From Erpobdella octoculata (Eukaryota > Annelida > Clitellata > Hirudinida > Erpobdellidae): DNA of 64,000 nucleotides. The position numbers and the translations under genes were made by a program. Shown here one piece after another: positions 41,232 to 52,229 of this stretch; the first letter of the stretch is position 1, and each line of letters opens with the position of its first letter. The stretch spans positions 16,094,392-16,158,391 of the forward strand of contig OZ022238.1 of assembly GCA_963978895.1 (NCBI GenBank). The letters are read 5' to 3'. The notes beneath the pieces were generated by a model. That model was not told the origin of the DNA. It saw only the letters and a program-made list of their open reading frames with translations, and did no database searches.

Positions 41232-41960
41232 CAGGGGCGCCCAGAGAGGGGAGAGGTTAGGAAGCAAATGCATGCTAGCAAAGCTAGTGGGGGATGAGCT
41301 TTGGTATTACGCTTAAAATTGTTTCTTATTTTGGGGATGTTATTGATGTTGAAGATAAGAAACGGTCTGCACAAGAGACTGAAAGACATTAGAGTTATTA
41401 TTAGTATGGAGATCCTAAGACTGGTATATAAAATTATTAGCCCTGCATCGAGGTTGTTACAGGGAGCGCCAATTGATTTGGCATCAGCTGTAAAAATAGT
41501 AGAAAACTGTGATCAACAGTTTTCAAATTTCATAAAAGACTCGGCCTGGGAAACAGTTTATGATCAATCAGTTTTGTTAGCGTCATCACGTGGCGTAAAT
41601 ACTGAATTTGCTTGCAATTGCTTTCTGAATTGTCTGGCTTTCCAAATTTTTACAGTCTGTATAGCATCTTTGCATGTCTTACAGTTTCCAATGTCTCAGC
41701 TGAAAGAGCTAAACAGAAGATCATCAAAACTAGATTTTGATCATTAATTACAGATGATTATTTGTCAGCCCTCACGATAATATCATCAAAAAAGACTTGT
41801 TTGTACAGTTAAGAAATGATGACATTATTTCTCGTGTTACTTGTATTACTCCCATTCTGCGAGCACACTTTCTTCATTAGACAATGCCTAATTTTATTGA
41901 TATTTGGATATGGCCACTGCAATATCGTCAATTTGCAGATAATCTTAGCAGTATGCCAGC
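41232..41960 (+). pseudogene. hAT transposase fragment (ZMYM1-like) with terminus
   Basis: The terminus-like CAGGGGCGCCCAGAGAGGGG lies at 41232. From about 41384 the plus frame reads SPASRLLQGAPIDLASAVKI and SAWETVYDQSVLLASS, resembling the central part of ZMYM1-like hAT transposases. Stops after 41745 and frame changes mark it as dead. The C-terminal dimerisation block was not found; the A/G-rich 41990-42050 follows. Confidence 0.5.
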
Positions 41961-42150
41961 TTAATATCTCCTTTTAGTTTCGACTTACATTTGGGACGGA
42001 GAGGAGACGGGAGAAAGAAGGGAAGGGAGAGTCTGCTTCCAGCAGCCAGGGAGGATGGGTGCTCCTGCATATATTTGCAAGCTTACTATTTCTAATCTAT
42101 ATATGCAAGCTCATCATTTATAACACATATATGCAAGTTTTCTATTTTTA

Positions 42151-42292
<142 letters not shown>

Positions 42293-42314
42293 TCAAATAA
42301 TTAGGAACAAGATG

Positions 42315-42839
42315 TTCTTTCAAACACGCTTTATTAAAGACTATGGCCCATTTCTTATTACAAACTTTTTCTATCAAACGTGAAACTTTTCGAAAATCGG
42401 AAATACCAAGACACTTTTGAACAAACTGGTATATATTTTTATTAATGTTATGGTCATGAGCTGACCTGCAGGTTTCGGCTTTATTAGCCATCATCAGAAC
42501 TCATAAAACTAATTTACAGCTACAACGAAAATATATAAAGTGGTGTGGCGAGACATATCAGATATGTTTACACATCAATCGAGGTCAAAGTACAAAGAAG
42601 AGTAAAAGCAAATTATGAAAACCGCTAAGAAACAACCAAAAATTTTTTGCCTCGGAGTAAATAAATAAACAAAAAATAAGAAAAAATAAAAAATTACATG
42701 TGTTAAAATATACAACCAAATTAAGTAGTAAAATATAACTATTAAAAGAAAATTACTAATAAAAGCAAAGAGGTAAAATAATAAAATAAGAATTTAAAGC
42801 TACAATTCAAAGATAATAGGATATCGATAAAATTGAGAG
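42315..42839 (-). repeat. PLE left inverted arm (pseudo-LTR)
   Basis: 525 bp, the reverse complement of 46085-46609. Contains a hammerhead motif at 42456-42504. Short frames across it ([13 protein letters not shown]...) run through the ribozyme and are not considered genes. Confidence 0.9.
42456..42504 (-). ncRNA. Hammerhead ribozyme motif, left arm
   Basis: Minus strand, in order: stem I AUGAGUU, CUGAUGA, U, stem II GGC-UAAUAAA-GCC, GAAA, CCUGCAGG (short stem III), UC, stem I AGCUCAU. Stem I pairs over 7 bp (one G-U). The conserved core CUGANGA/GAAA and a UC cleavage site are present; predicted cleavage lies between 42463 and 42462. This is a type I arrangement with a very short stem III, as described for PLE ribozymes, which are thought to act as dimers or with cofactors. 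Confidence 0.8.
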
Positions 42840-42861
42840 TTTAATTAAAAGTTGAAAATGA

Positions 42862-45800
42862 TCAACGTCTACGTATAGTAATATTACAGTTATCGATCAA
42901 ATGCGGACACATCGCACCAGTCCCATCACCATCACACAGGTCAGCAGTCTCGAGGCCTCGAGGAGGTTGGCTCATGGCTGACAAACCAGTGGAGCACTGC
43001 TCGACCGCGTCCAACGCTTCAATATGGTTGGTAGATGGAGGAAAGGAAACAGGACCACAAACTGGGCCGTTGTCGTATTGGTCGCAAGGATGATCATAAC
43101 TGTGATAAGATACATTTGTAGTCTTGGTTGGCGAACTCCTAGTACGGAGTTCAGATAAATCAGAAAAGGAGATGCGAGGTGTAACAAAAGGAGAATGCGG
43201 GAGGACAGTGAATAGCGGAGTCCTTGGCATGTCGGCAGGGCACAATTCGGTTGCATTTGGAACATCGATACAGTTGGTAGGGTCTATTTCGTTGGCAGCG
43301 TCTATTGCGTTGGCAGACAAAGGAGATAAACCTCGACGAGAAATGGAACCGTTGTCGTACTGGTCACAAGGATGGTCGTAACTGTAATGGGAAACACCTG
43401 TAGTTTTGGTTGCCGAACTCCTAGTACGGAGTACAGATAAATCTGAGAGCGAGAGACGAGGTGTGACAAAGGGAGAAAGCGGGAGAACAGTCGATGGTGA
43501 GGCCTGTGGCATATCACCATTCACCGGGTCTGAAGAAGGCCGGCAGATGGCCGACGGATCGATAAAGCACTGTTCGATCAAACGCACAGCCTCAATGCAA
43601 CTGGTATCATCCACAGAACTGGCAGACGGAGGACCAGTAGGCCGATCGCAGTTTGGCAAACCACAAATTTCAATAAGGTTAGCATGGTCCATTGCGCCGG
43701 TGGACGAAGCACAAGAAACCGGATCACAACATGGGCTCTTGCCATGCCTGTCAAGTGCATGGTCGTTCAATATGCAAGTGTTGGGGGCAACAGCGGATGA
43801 CGAGCCCTGCGGCACACCAACGCTGTGGCACTGCAAGTGGTGCCTATTGTTGAATAGTTTAAGGGTCCGTCCAAAATGGTCATCTTGGACGTTTAGTATT
43901 GGTTTATCCCGGACAATGTAGAGGGCCTCGGCAATTTTTAATCGAGAGGGGTCGGCCTCGTGATGGAGAATAACAGTGTTATCGACGAGTGTTTGTCTGT
44001 TGAGTTTTGTGTTGTGAGCCATTTGCGAATGCGTTGTAATACTGCCACCCTGTAAATGCATAGTAACCCGGCGGGAGAGCGTAGTACGTGTCTGGCCAAT
44101 GTAGGTAGCAATGACATCATGCGGTGCAGGACAAGTAAATTTATAAACTACATTTGTACACTGGAAAATGCTGGCGTGACGAGGACTATTTTTCATGATA
44201 AGGCTGTGTGATTTTCTGTCTTTATAATATATGGAGAATGACAGTCTATGTCGGAGTCGATCTTTAACTTTAACGCAACTTGTAATAATTTGACGTAATA
44301 TTCTCTCATCAAGACGGTAATTGTCATGCATCTGGGAACAGTAACGGATATCAACAGTCCTGACGACATCATTAGGAGTGTTTGCTAAAATGCCAGAAAT
44401 CTTTTTATTCACAAATCTTTTCACAACAGAATCAACCATGGTGTTGGTGTAGTTATTGTTGATCAACAGCGTTTTGAGACGTTTGACTTCTGTGTGAAAT
44501 TTACACCAATCTTCTGACAGCCCATAAGCGCGAGCAAGAAGGTTATGTATAACACTCTCTTTGTATATATCAGAACAGTAGCCGGCACCGTTCATGCAAA
44601 GACCCTCGGAGGAAGGCTTGACGTACATTTCATGTGCAAGGCCAGAATCCGTTTGAGAGACCAACACGTCCAGAAAAGGTAACGTATGATTACAGTCGCT
44701 ATATTCGATTGTAAAATTCAACACAGAGTATTGCTGAAACTTAGTTCTTAATTCTTCAAAATGTGTAGTATCTCGAGCAATCACAAAGATGTCATCGACA
44801 TATCTTGCGTATAATGTAGGTTTATTGATGGCGTCGAACACACGATTTTCTAAATGACTCATATAAAAATCGGCAAATAGAGGGCCCAAGGGTGAGCCCA
44901 TGGCCACGCCGTCGATCTGTCTGAACAATCGGCCATCGGGATGTTTAAATGGCAATTCTTTAGTACACAGCAACAGCAGCTGCAACATGGAGCTCTCTGA
45001 AACAGCTGGGGGAGATAATGTAGCATTGTGATATACGTTTTCAAGAATAATAGCGATGGTAGTATCGACGGGCACATTTGTAAATAAATTTGTAACATCC
45101 AAAGAGCCCATAACGCCAGTTATGTGGCGATTACTTCTGATTAGGGCGACGAATTCAAAAGATGATCTCACTGCATGTTGACACGAACAATACGGAGAAA
45201 GCAAAGCAACAAGAAACTTTGAGAGAGCAAACGTCGGTGTTGGGCACTGAGATATAATTGGTCTCAGTGGATTTCCAGGTTTGTGTGTTTTGACATTACA
45301 ATAGATGTATCCTGGTGAAAAATCTCCAATGATCTGCTTTATGTTTATTGATGAATTATTACGGAGTAAGCTACCGATGATCTTGTTAGCCCTCCTTTTA
45401 ATATCCAAAGTCGGATCTTTAGAAATTTCCAGAAATTTGTTAGAATCACTTAATATATTGTTTAATTTGCATAGATAATCAGATCGCTCCAAGATAACAT
45501 AGCTATTAGTTTTGTCAGACTTCCGTATTACAATGGTGGGATTATTTCTTAAAGATAGGGCAGCAGAATACAATTCATCAGCCATTTTACGTGGAGTGTT
45601 CCGGTGTTTGAAACCCTCAGCTTTAAGTAACGTATAAAGGCGATTATCAACAGAAAGCTCACCACTGAGAACATGCGCCTCAAGTTGACGAACCAACACT
45701 TCTAATTCAATCTGCTTCAGTATCGGACGATATTTGCCTGGAACATGGCAATTGTAACCAAGTTCTAAAAATTTTAGTTCAGATGTTGTAGGAGTGTATG

Positions 45801-46035
45801 ATGAGAGGTTTATGACGTGATTAAGGTTTTCCTTCAGCAAGAAACTTCCGCCATATAATGTAGACAGTTTGTTCACAATTATGCTTTTCTTCCTTCTGTT
45901 AACACGGTCGACGCTAATATCAACAAAGCGTTGGAATTCGACCGCAGAGTCGGTATCGGTGATTAAGGCCTGGTATGTTTCCACAGTTTCTTTTAATAAT
46001 GTAGAAAGTCTGTTAAACTCCACTTGAGCGGCCAC
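42862..46035 (-). CDS. Penelope-like reverse transcriptase with GIY-YIG endonuclease
   Basis: 1,057 residues, uninterrupted. An N-terminal domain (1-160) leads into the RT: IRKSDKTNSYVIL (170-182), GYIYCNVKTHKPG (242-254), GSLDVTNLFTNVP (310-322), DGVAMGSPLGPLFADF (375-390) and the catalytic YVDDIF (412-417). A GIY-YIG-type endonuclease follows: YKFTCP (631-636), TYIGQTRTTLSRR (644-656), H660, and E703 with PILN (712-715). The complete catalytic motifs suggest it could be active. Residues 717-1057 form an extension not expected in typical PLE proteins, which end soon after the endonuclease. Within it a segment of about 46 residues is duplicated at a 94-residue spacing (851-896 and 945-990; each contains SPFVTPR, LRTRSS and DHPCDQYDNG). 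First Met at 46035, 50 bp inside the right arm. Confidence 0.9.
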   Translation of the reverse strand: MAAQVEFNRLSTLLKETVETYQALITDTDSAVEFQRFVDISVDRVNRRKKSIIVNKLSTLYGGSFLLKENLNHVINLSSYTPTTSELKFLELGYNCHVPGKYRPILKQIELEVLVRQLEAHVLSGELSVDNRLYTLLKAEGFKHRNTPRKMADELYSAALSLRNNPTIVIRKSDKTNSYVILERSDYLCKLNNILSDSNKFLEISKDPTLDIKRRANKIIGSLLRNNSSINIKQIIGDFSPGYIYCNVKTHKPGNPLRPIISQCPTPTFALSKFLVALLSPYCSCQHAVRSSFEFVALIRSNRHITGVMGSLDVTNLFTNVPVDTTIAIILENVYHNATLSPPAVSESSMLQLLLLCTKELPFKHPDGRLFRQIDGVAMGSPLGPLFADFYMSHLENRVFDAINKPTLYARYVDDIFVIARDTTHFEELRTKFQQYSVLNFTIEYSDCNHTLPFLDVLVSQTDSGLAHEMYVKPSSEGLCMNGAGYCSDIYKESVIHNLLARAYGLSEDWCKFHTEVKRLKTLLINNNYTNTMVDSVVKRFVNKKISGILANTPNDVVRTVDIRYCSQMHDNYRLDERILRQIITSCVKVKDRLRHRLSFSIYYKDRKSHSLIMKNSPRHASIFQCTNVVYKFTCPAPHDVIATYIGQTRTTLSRRVTMHLQGGSITTHSQMAHNTKLNRQTLVDNTVILHHEADPSRLKIAEALYIVRDKPILNVQDDHFGRTLKLFNNRHHLQCHSVGVPQGSSSAVAPNTCILNDHALDRHGKSPCCDPVSCASSTGAMDHANLIEICGLPNCDRPTGPPSASSVDDTSCIEAVRLIEQCFIDPSAICRPSSDPVNGDMPQASPSTVLPLSPFVTPRLSLSDLSVLRTRSSATKTTGVSHYSYDHPCDQYDNGSISRRGLSPLSANAIDAANEIDPTNCIDVPNATELCPADMPRTPLFTVLPHSPFVTPRISFSDLSELRTRSSPTKTTNVSYHSYDHPCDQYDNGPVCGPVSFPPSTNHIEALDAVEQCSTGLSAMSQPPRGLETADLCDGDGTGAMCPHLIDNCNITIRRR

Positions 46036-46084
46036 AATTTCTCTTTCAATTGCATCAGAAATTGAACAACGAGAATGATAATTC

Positions 46085-46606
46085 CTCTCAATTTTATCGA
46101 TATCCTATTATCTTTGAATTGTAGCTTTAAATTCTTATTTTATTATTTTACCTCTTTGCTTTTATTAGTAATTTTCTTTTAATAGTTATATTTTACTACT
46201 TAATTTGGTTGTATATTTTAACACATGTAATTTTTTATTTTTTCTTATTTTTTGTTTATTTATTTACTCCGAGGCAAAAAATTTTTGGTTGTTTCTTAGC
46301 GGTTTTCATAATTTGCTTTTACTCTTCTTTGTACTTTGACCTCGATTGATGTGTAAACATATCTGATATGTCTCGCCACACCACTTTATATATTTTCGTT
46401 GTAGCTGTAAATTAGTTTTATGAGTTCTGATGATGGTTAATAAAGCCGAAACCTGCAGGTCAGCTCATGACCATAACATTAATAAAAATATATACCAGTT
46501 TGTTCAAAAGTGTCTTGGTATTTCCGATTTTCGAAAAGTTTCACGTTTGATAGAAAAAGTTTGTAATAAGAAATGGGCCATAGTCTTTAATAAAGCGTGT
46601 TTGAAA

Positions 46607-46609
<3 letters not shown>
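46085..46609 (+). repeat. PLE right inverted arm (pseudo-LTR)
   Basis: 525 bp, inverted relative to 42315-42839. For the minus-strand ORF this arm lies upstream and would contain the promoter side, although its ribozyme is on the opposite (plus) strand. Confidence 0.9.
46420..46468 (+). ncRNA. Hammerhead ribozyme motif, right arm
   Basis: Same layout as the left-arm motif but on the plus strand: CUGAUGA (46427-46433), GAAA (46448-46451), cleavage predicted after C46461. The one difference seen between arms is at 46437 (U here, C in the left arm), which turns the inner stem II pair into a U-G wobble, so this copy may fold slightly less well. Confidence 0.8.
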
Positions 46610-46677
<68 letters not shown>

Positions 46678-46678
<1 letters not shown>

Positions 46679-46991
46679 TAGCGGGGGCACCCGGCGTTGC
46701 CCGGGGATTTTAGAGGTTTTTCTAAGGTTTGTCTCTCTTGCTCCCGTTTCCTTCTCCGCTTTCCCGTTCCCTGTCGCGTTCCCGGTCGCTTTTCCGCGTA
46801 TATATATATATATAGTTCCCGCTCGCTCACCCGCTCCGCTCCGCTCATTTTGTGTCGGATTTCAAATTTTTTTTCTCTATATTTGATTCCCCTTGACTCT
46901 CAAGGTTGTGTGAAAATTGCATTACGATCGGATGAATGGTGTAGCAATGCATGAATAACATATATATATACATACATACATACAAACATTC

Positions 46992-47000
<9 letters not shown>
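46678..47000 (-). mobile_element. Helitron-like copy next to the PLE
   Basis: The 3' end in minus orientation is CCCGGGCAACGCCGGGTGCC, spacer and CTAG|T, directly against the (TA)n that borders the PLE. Modules follow on plus: GC-rich units, short (TA)n, CTCATTTTGTGTCGG, GTGTAGCAATGCATGAAT, (CATA)n and AAACATTCATTTATATA, the inverted 5' end. The TC start is blurred by (TA)n. Confidence 0.5.
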
Positions 47001-47027
<27 letters not shown>

Positions 47028-47805
47028 CGTCAAGATAGCACTAAAAGTATTATCAAATATAATGGCATTAATAATATCAATAATAATAATTTATAATAAA
47101 AAACTATTAATTTCACTACGTGGGGTTTCTTTTTACGCACACACACACACGTACACACACATACGCGCACACACAAACAGCATACACAGTTGAAGAAACG
47201 CCACACGTGAATTGAAAAATCATGAATATTATATTAATGTTCAAAACAACACTACGCTATACCATCATAACATTGGCTTAATTTAATTTTGTTTATCAAA
47301 TAGAAAGATGCCTGAATAAAGACTGAGTCACTAACCCGTATGCGTATTATCTTTCTTCATCGCCATCATCTTCAATATCATCATCAACATCATCATCATC
47401 ATCATTATCATCATCACCACCCCCACCAGCACCATCATCACCACCACCACCATCATCACAATCATCACCATCACCATCACTATCATCATCATCACCACCA
47501 TCGTCCATCATCACCACAACCACAACCACTACCATCACCATCATTATTATTATGGCCATCTCAGAGGAATCAATAAAATTATTATTATATTAAATAAGTA
47601 CATATTTCATCCAGGGTTGCTGTAAACACTGTTTAAGCGTAGCGAAGATGCCATTATGTAACATTATGTTCTCAATATTATTATTACTATTACTAACGAC
47701 GATGATAAATATGGATAGAAAGTAACTTTATTTATTTGTTAATTTTAGGTGGTACATTTGTACAAGTTACTGGCAGCAACCGGGTGTGGGGGTTTGATAT
47801 CAACT
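47001..47805. other. No gene; (TA), CA-rich and CAT/ATC low-complexity runs
   Basis: A (TA)n ends at 47026. A degenerate (CAT)n with CAC variants covers 47357-47555; H- or D-rich frames there are repeat translations. Confidence 0.6.
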
Positions 47806-47837
47806 GATCTGTTTTACCAAGCCAACTTGTAAATTCC

Positions 47838-48000
47838 AGTGGGATAGCGGTAGACTTTTCAACTTCTATGCCCTAGGTAACAGGTTCAAATCTCCGATTA
47901 AAAATCCCACAGCGAGTAACTAACTTCTTGAAGCAGAAAGTTCACTTTTACGGCTCAGGTCAATTCAGACTTTCATTCAGAACAAGTGAACCGTAAAACA
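47838..48000 (+). mobile_element. tRNA-derived SINE-like element, degenerate
   Basis: An A-box-like GTGGGATAGCGGTAGACTT and a B-box-like CAGGTTCAAATCTCC are spaced about 45 bp apart, followed by a body with GGCTCAGGTCAATTCAGAC comparable to CTCAGGTTGAGTG in the element at 18165-18341. More diverged than that copy. Confidence 0.5.
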
Positions 48001-48260
48001 AGTATAGGAAAAAACGAGTTTTTTAACGCAAACTTTAATTTCAATTATACTCGATTTAGAAATACGAAAGATGTTCAAATTAAGTTTTTTAATTGAATCA
48101 TGTATTGTCATCCAATATAAAGCAATGCTGAAAGTTTCAGCTTCTTAGCTAGTCAAAAAGCTGGTTAAATTTTACTTGCAAGATTTGCGTACAGAGAAAG
48201 CCACACACACACACACACACACACAGAGAATGAAACCTAAATAAAAGTTTGTAAAAACGT
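47996..48260 (-). repeat. Dispersed repeat B, inverted copy
   Basis: Reverse complement of 7960-8211 and 34880-35129 (AACGAGTTTTTTAACGCAAA, TATACTCGATTTAGAAATAC, TGCAAGATTTGCGTACAGAG). The (CA)n at 48203-48224 is the counterpart of the (TG)n at 7972. Confidence 0.6.
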
Positions 48261-48289
48261 TGTTTTTAATAATTCTTTAAAAATTGTTT

Positions 48290-49340
48290 ATTCGTAGACT
48301 GAAATCTTTTGTCAATTTTTTTTATGACGGTAAGTCTATAAAATATGAAAACATTGACCAGTCTTCTACATATTTAATATGTGAAGTATGTGAGGATCGA
48401 AAATATGAGAAAACAAATTTCAAATCGATTGGATAACGGGAAGTTGGTTTTTTTGAATGGTAAAGGGTCCAAACCAATGGCTCAAGCAAGCAGCAGGCAA
48501 GCAGACACGGTGAAGTTAATATAAAAGATTTAAAAACATTGACAACAGTTTTCTAAATACTTAATATGTGAGGCATGTGACGATTAAAAATATATGAAAC
48601 TTTCGAATCAATATGCAATAAACAAATATTTTATTATAGATTTTTAAAATTAAGAATTGAATATCGCTTTCTTTAAATAAAGTAAAAAATGATGGTTCGT
48701 TCGTCTATATATAAGTTTAAATTTTTTAAAGGTTTAATTTATTTTATTCTGTAATTCCCTTAATTTTTGTCCAACCAAAGTTCTTTTCCATACATAAAAT
48801 TTGTAATTTAACTTTTTTACAGTTTTAATTGATTTTATTCTATAATTCATTCAAATGTTGTCCAATCGATCTGAAAATTTAATAGAATGTAAAGTCCGTC
48901 GCAACAAATAAACCCACCAAATTTCCACTCGATTTTGAGGACTGAAAATAGAAGCCATTTTCGAATCAACACAGAATGAAGGAGTTTGTTTATTCCATAT
49001 TGATTCGAAAGTTCAATATGGAATAAACACTTAAAATTAAAAATCGGTTTCTTAAAAAAAAACAAAAACAAAAATTGATGATTTGTTTTTTTATAGAAAT
49101 TATTTTATTTTTTTTAAATTTAAAAGTTTAGTTGATTTTATTCTATAATTTACTTATTTATAATTTGTCAAATCATTCTGAAAATTTAATAGCTGTAAAG
49201 TCCGCAGCGACAAATAAAACCACCAAATTTCAACTCGATTGGATGAAGGGAAGATGGTTTTTTGAGTGGTATAGGATCCCAACGTAATGCTCAGGCAAGC
49301 AAGCACGCAAGAAGCAAACAAACACGGTCAAGTTAATATA
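48290..49340. repeat. Dispersed repeat I, several diverged tandem copies
   Basis: The phrases TAAGTCTATAAAATATG, AATATGTGAAGTATGTGAGG, GAAACTTTCGAATCAATAT and CACCAAATTTCAACTCGATT recur at spacings of 200-450 bp. The same family appears near 32.2, 36.2 and 39.6 kb. No coding content. Confidence 0.5.
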
Positions 49341-50223
49341 AAGGATTTAAAAATCAGCTTCGGCCCATTTAGACTTTGGACACACGTGTGGGAATGTCAT
49401 AAAAAAAGTCAATGTGACAAAACTCGGAGTTGAAAAGCATAAAAAGTGGTGTACCACAATGATCTGTTTTGGGACCTTTTCTGTTGGTTCTGTTCATCAA
49501 TGACCTTGATATAGGGACTTGTTCTAAAGTATCGAAATTTGATGTTGATACAAAGTTGTCCATGAAAGTAGAGTGTGAGCTGGATGCCGACATTTTAAGA
49601 AAATATCTTGCAAAAATCTACCAATGGTTCCTAGACTGGAAAATGATGTTCATGTGGATAAATGCTCAATGATGCACATCGGTAGCAGAAATCAAGTGCT
49701 TCAGTATGAAATGGGAGGAATTGTGTTGAAGGCATCTGAAGAGTAAAGCGATCTGGGAGTAATAGTACAAAATAGCGGCAAACCATCAAGACAGTGTGCG
49801 GAAGCAGCAAAGTGAGCCAATAAGATTTTAGAATTCGTTAAAAGAGCAATAAAAATTCGAAAACAAAAAATAATAATTAAGCTATACAAATTTACAAATG
49901 TTTAGTAAGACCCCATCTAGAATACTGTGTAGGAGCTTGGAATCATGTTTAAAAAAAAATCGTAGTGTTGGAGTAGGTACAAAGGAAGGCTAAAAAGTTG
50001 ATTAAACTTTTAAGCCAGTTACCTTACGAAGAAAGATTAAGAAAATGTGGCTTAACAACTTTAGAAAAAAGGAAATGTAGGGGTGACTTGATCGAAGCCT
50101 ACAAGATAATAACAGGAAAGGAAGACTTAAAATCAGCAATGTTTTTTGAACAACCACCTATTCAAATCACGACAGGATACGAATTTAGCTCTTTAAAATA
50201 CAAGAAAAAACTATAAATAATAT

Positions 50224-50515
50224 TAAGTATAAGAATATTTTTTTAAACAAGGCTCGTATACTAATGTACTAAAAGGTTAAAAATAATATTTAAGTGTACT
50301 ATTAACATATTTGAACAAAAACGAATCGTTTGGAAGATTAAAGCGTTGGGCGATAGTAAGTTATAGATATTATTTAGATAACGCCCAACACTCTTATCTT
50401 CAAAACGAAAAGTTTAGTTCAAAAAATGTTAATATGTACATTTTAATATTATTTCTAACCTTTTAGTAAATTAGTATACGAGCGTTGTTTAAAAAAAATT
50501 TTTTTATACTTTATA
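50224..50515. mobile_element. Palindromic MITE inserted in the CR1-like element
   Basis: Arms of about 135 bp: 50224-50358 (TTTAAACAAGGCTCGTATAC ... GCGTTGGGCG) and 50380-50515 (CGCCCAAC ... GTATACGAGCGTTGTTTAAA) around a 20-bp loop containing TAGATATTATTTAGATAA. The right arm and loop edge recur at 56935-57080. The short ends and target duplication could not be fixed because of A/T runs. Confidence 0.65.
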
Positions 50516-50848
50516 TATTTTTTTATTTTTTAGTGTTTATTTTTTCATAAATCTAAATATTATCTATATTTTTTATTATTTTTTATACAATTTTTCAAAA
50601 CATTAAAATTTAATCATGCTTATTTTTTTCATAATTTGAATTTCAATTCAAATGAAATAATGGAAATATCTATTATATTTGTGATAAATTAGGCTAAGGC
50701 TGTTTTTAGGGATTCATAGACTTATATTATAATATCTAGATGCCTATTATATTCTTTTCTAAGGACCAAATGTACACCTTTTATTTAAACACTAAAATTT
50801 AAGCAATACATTTTTTTTAGATTAGATTAGAGCAGAGAAATATTTAAT

Positions 50849-50919
50849 GTCACCCATCGAAGTACTATACGAGCTCAACGTTGCTTAACTTCGTTGATCG
50901 GACGAGTCGCGGTGTTTTC
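50849..50919 (-). pseudogene. 5S rRNA-derived fragment (5S pseudogene or SINE3 head)
   Basis: The minus strand reads GAAAACACCGCGACTCGTCC, GATCAACGAAGTTAAGCAAC, then GTACTTCGATGGGTGAC, matching metazoan 5S rRNA from about position 25 onward with several changes; the A box (AAGTTAAGCAACG) and C box (GATGGGTGAC) are present. The 5' 25 nt are missing. It is followed by a (TCTAA)3 run. It could be a decayed 5S gene copy or the head of a 5S-derived SINE; nearby CR1-like sequence is compatible with the latter. Confidence 0.75.
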
Positions 50920-51217
50920 AAAAACAACATTTGCGCTGAAATATCAAACAAACAAAAAACGTAGCAAGTTAATATAAGCCTTGTAAAAAGCCTTTCTTTA
51001 GTTCTAGGGTGATAAATATCTGGAATAACTTGGATGATGAGACGATGACACTGTAGCATCCGAGTCTACATCAGCTTTCAAAGTAGCGCTATCCAGGCAT
51101 GGGTACTGATTTTTATACAATTTTTTTATTATTTTATTTATTTTTTAATTCGAAGTGGCTGGCTATAGACGTAAAGTCTTCTAAACCACTATAATAAACG
51201 TTATGTTATGTTATGTT

Positions 51218-51900
51218 AAAACCAGCTTATGAATATTGGACAAATGCATTGAAGAACATCAATTCTACATGACTATAACAAGCAGCATTTTAACATAAAT
51301 TCGAGATAATTGCAGTTGTAAGTATTTCTGTCAAATTAAATTCTAATTAAATTTCATTCTAAAAGAAATAACTCATGTGAAGTGAATACATTCGGAAAAG
51401 CTGAAAGATTCCTTATTCCATTTTGTGCAATATTAAAAATATCATTGATCACCCAAACACCGCCATGCACAACTGTCAACGCTCCACACCCACCTACACC
51501 TCACCACCACCAACAAACGACCTGACCACTCGCCTAAACATAACCACCCAGGCACTCACGCACGGAAAACCAACCAACCAAACACACACACACACACCAT
51601 CTATATTAATAGGTGAGCATGAAAAAAATAATTAGCTATATCGACTGGAAGGCATCATCTACTTTCTCTCTTATTCGCCTACGCAAAAAACGATAGGCTG
51701 GGCTGCGATGGAGTAGGATGGGCTGGCATGGGATAGACTGGCTTTTCAACAGGTCGTACTACTCGGATTTTCTGTTCCTGGAAATTCCAAATTCAAGGAA
51801 AGCTTACGCTATTCCAGAATCACGGAATAAGAAGAAATGAAAAATGGGAAAAATTTATGAAAACGGACAAAAGCAAAATTGAGGTTTCTCAAGGCACAAA
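51218..51900. other. No gene recognised
   Basis: AT-rich, then AC-rich text (51450-51600) and a GGGCTGGGCTGCGATGG-type run at 51690-51740. Nothing supported. Confidence 0.35.
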
Positions 51901-51903
51901 CCT

Positions 51904-52226
51904 GGAAGCATTCTTTATCCTGCTGACTGCACATGTTCATCCGCATGAGTCTTCTCTTGTAGTCCTGAACGTTTTCTTCTCCATCGAATGAAAGAGCGAT
52001 GGATGGCGGGAGAGGATGAGTAAGATGAGGAAGATGCGAATGTTGCCTGACGTCCGCTCCCTTCGACGGCGTCTTCGGCTTGTTGTGTTGCTGCGATTGA
52101 TGACTGCATTGTTGTTGAGCGTGTTGGCCCTCCCTCTGCATGACAATATCGTCTCCCTCTTCAGCTACCTGGGTGGACGTCGTGGCCGTGCTGCGCCGTT
52201 GGTGATGACCGATTGATGCTATCCGA
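51904..52226 (-). CDS. Candidate internal exon, Q/H-rich protein
   Basis: The minus-strand frame reads ASIGHHQRRSTATTSTQVAE, EGDDIVMQREGQHAQQQC, HSHLPHLTHPLPPSIALSFD and EENVQDYKRRLMRMNMCSQQ, and ends at a good donor (CCAG|GTTTGT at 51904/51903). The frame opens after a TGA near 52231, so an acceptor would have to lie around 52226; none is strong. Balanced GC and the less biased end (YKRRLMRMNMC) argue for real coding sequence. No family recognised. Confidence 0.4.
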
Positions 52227-52229
52227 CCA

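Larger units (their letters stand above)
49376..51217 (+). pseudogene. CR1-like non-LTR retrotransposon, RT 3' half (broken)
   Basis: Frames in order: SGVPQ, a stop, SVLGPFLLVLFINDLDIGT, then KLSMKVECELDADILRK (49420-49620); the catalytic FADD position reads FDVD after a short slip. Then RPHLEYCVGAWNH (49905-49945), LPYEERLRKCGLTTLEKRK and GDLIEAYKIITGKE (50020-50125), and after an interruption KPFFSSRVINIWNNLDDE (50990-51045). The element ends in TTATGTTATGTTATGTTA, a short tandem 3' end typical of CR1/L2-type elements. It encoded reverse transcriptase; stops and shifts make it inactive. A MITE and a 5S-like fragment lie inside. Confidence 0.75.
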
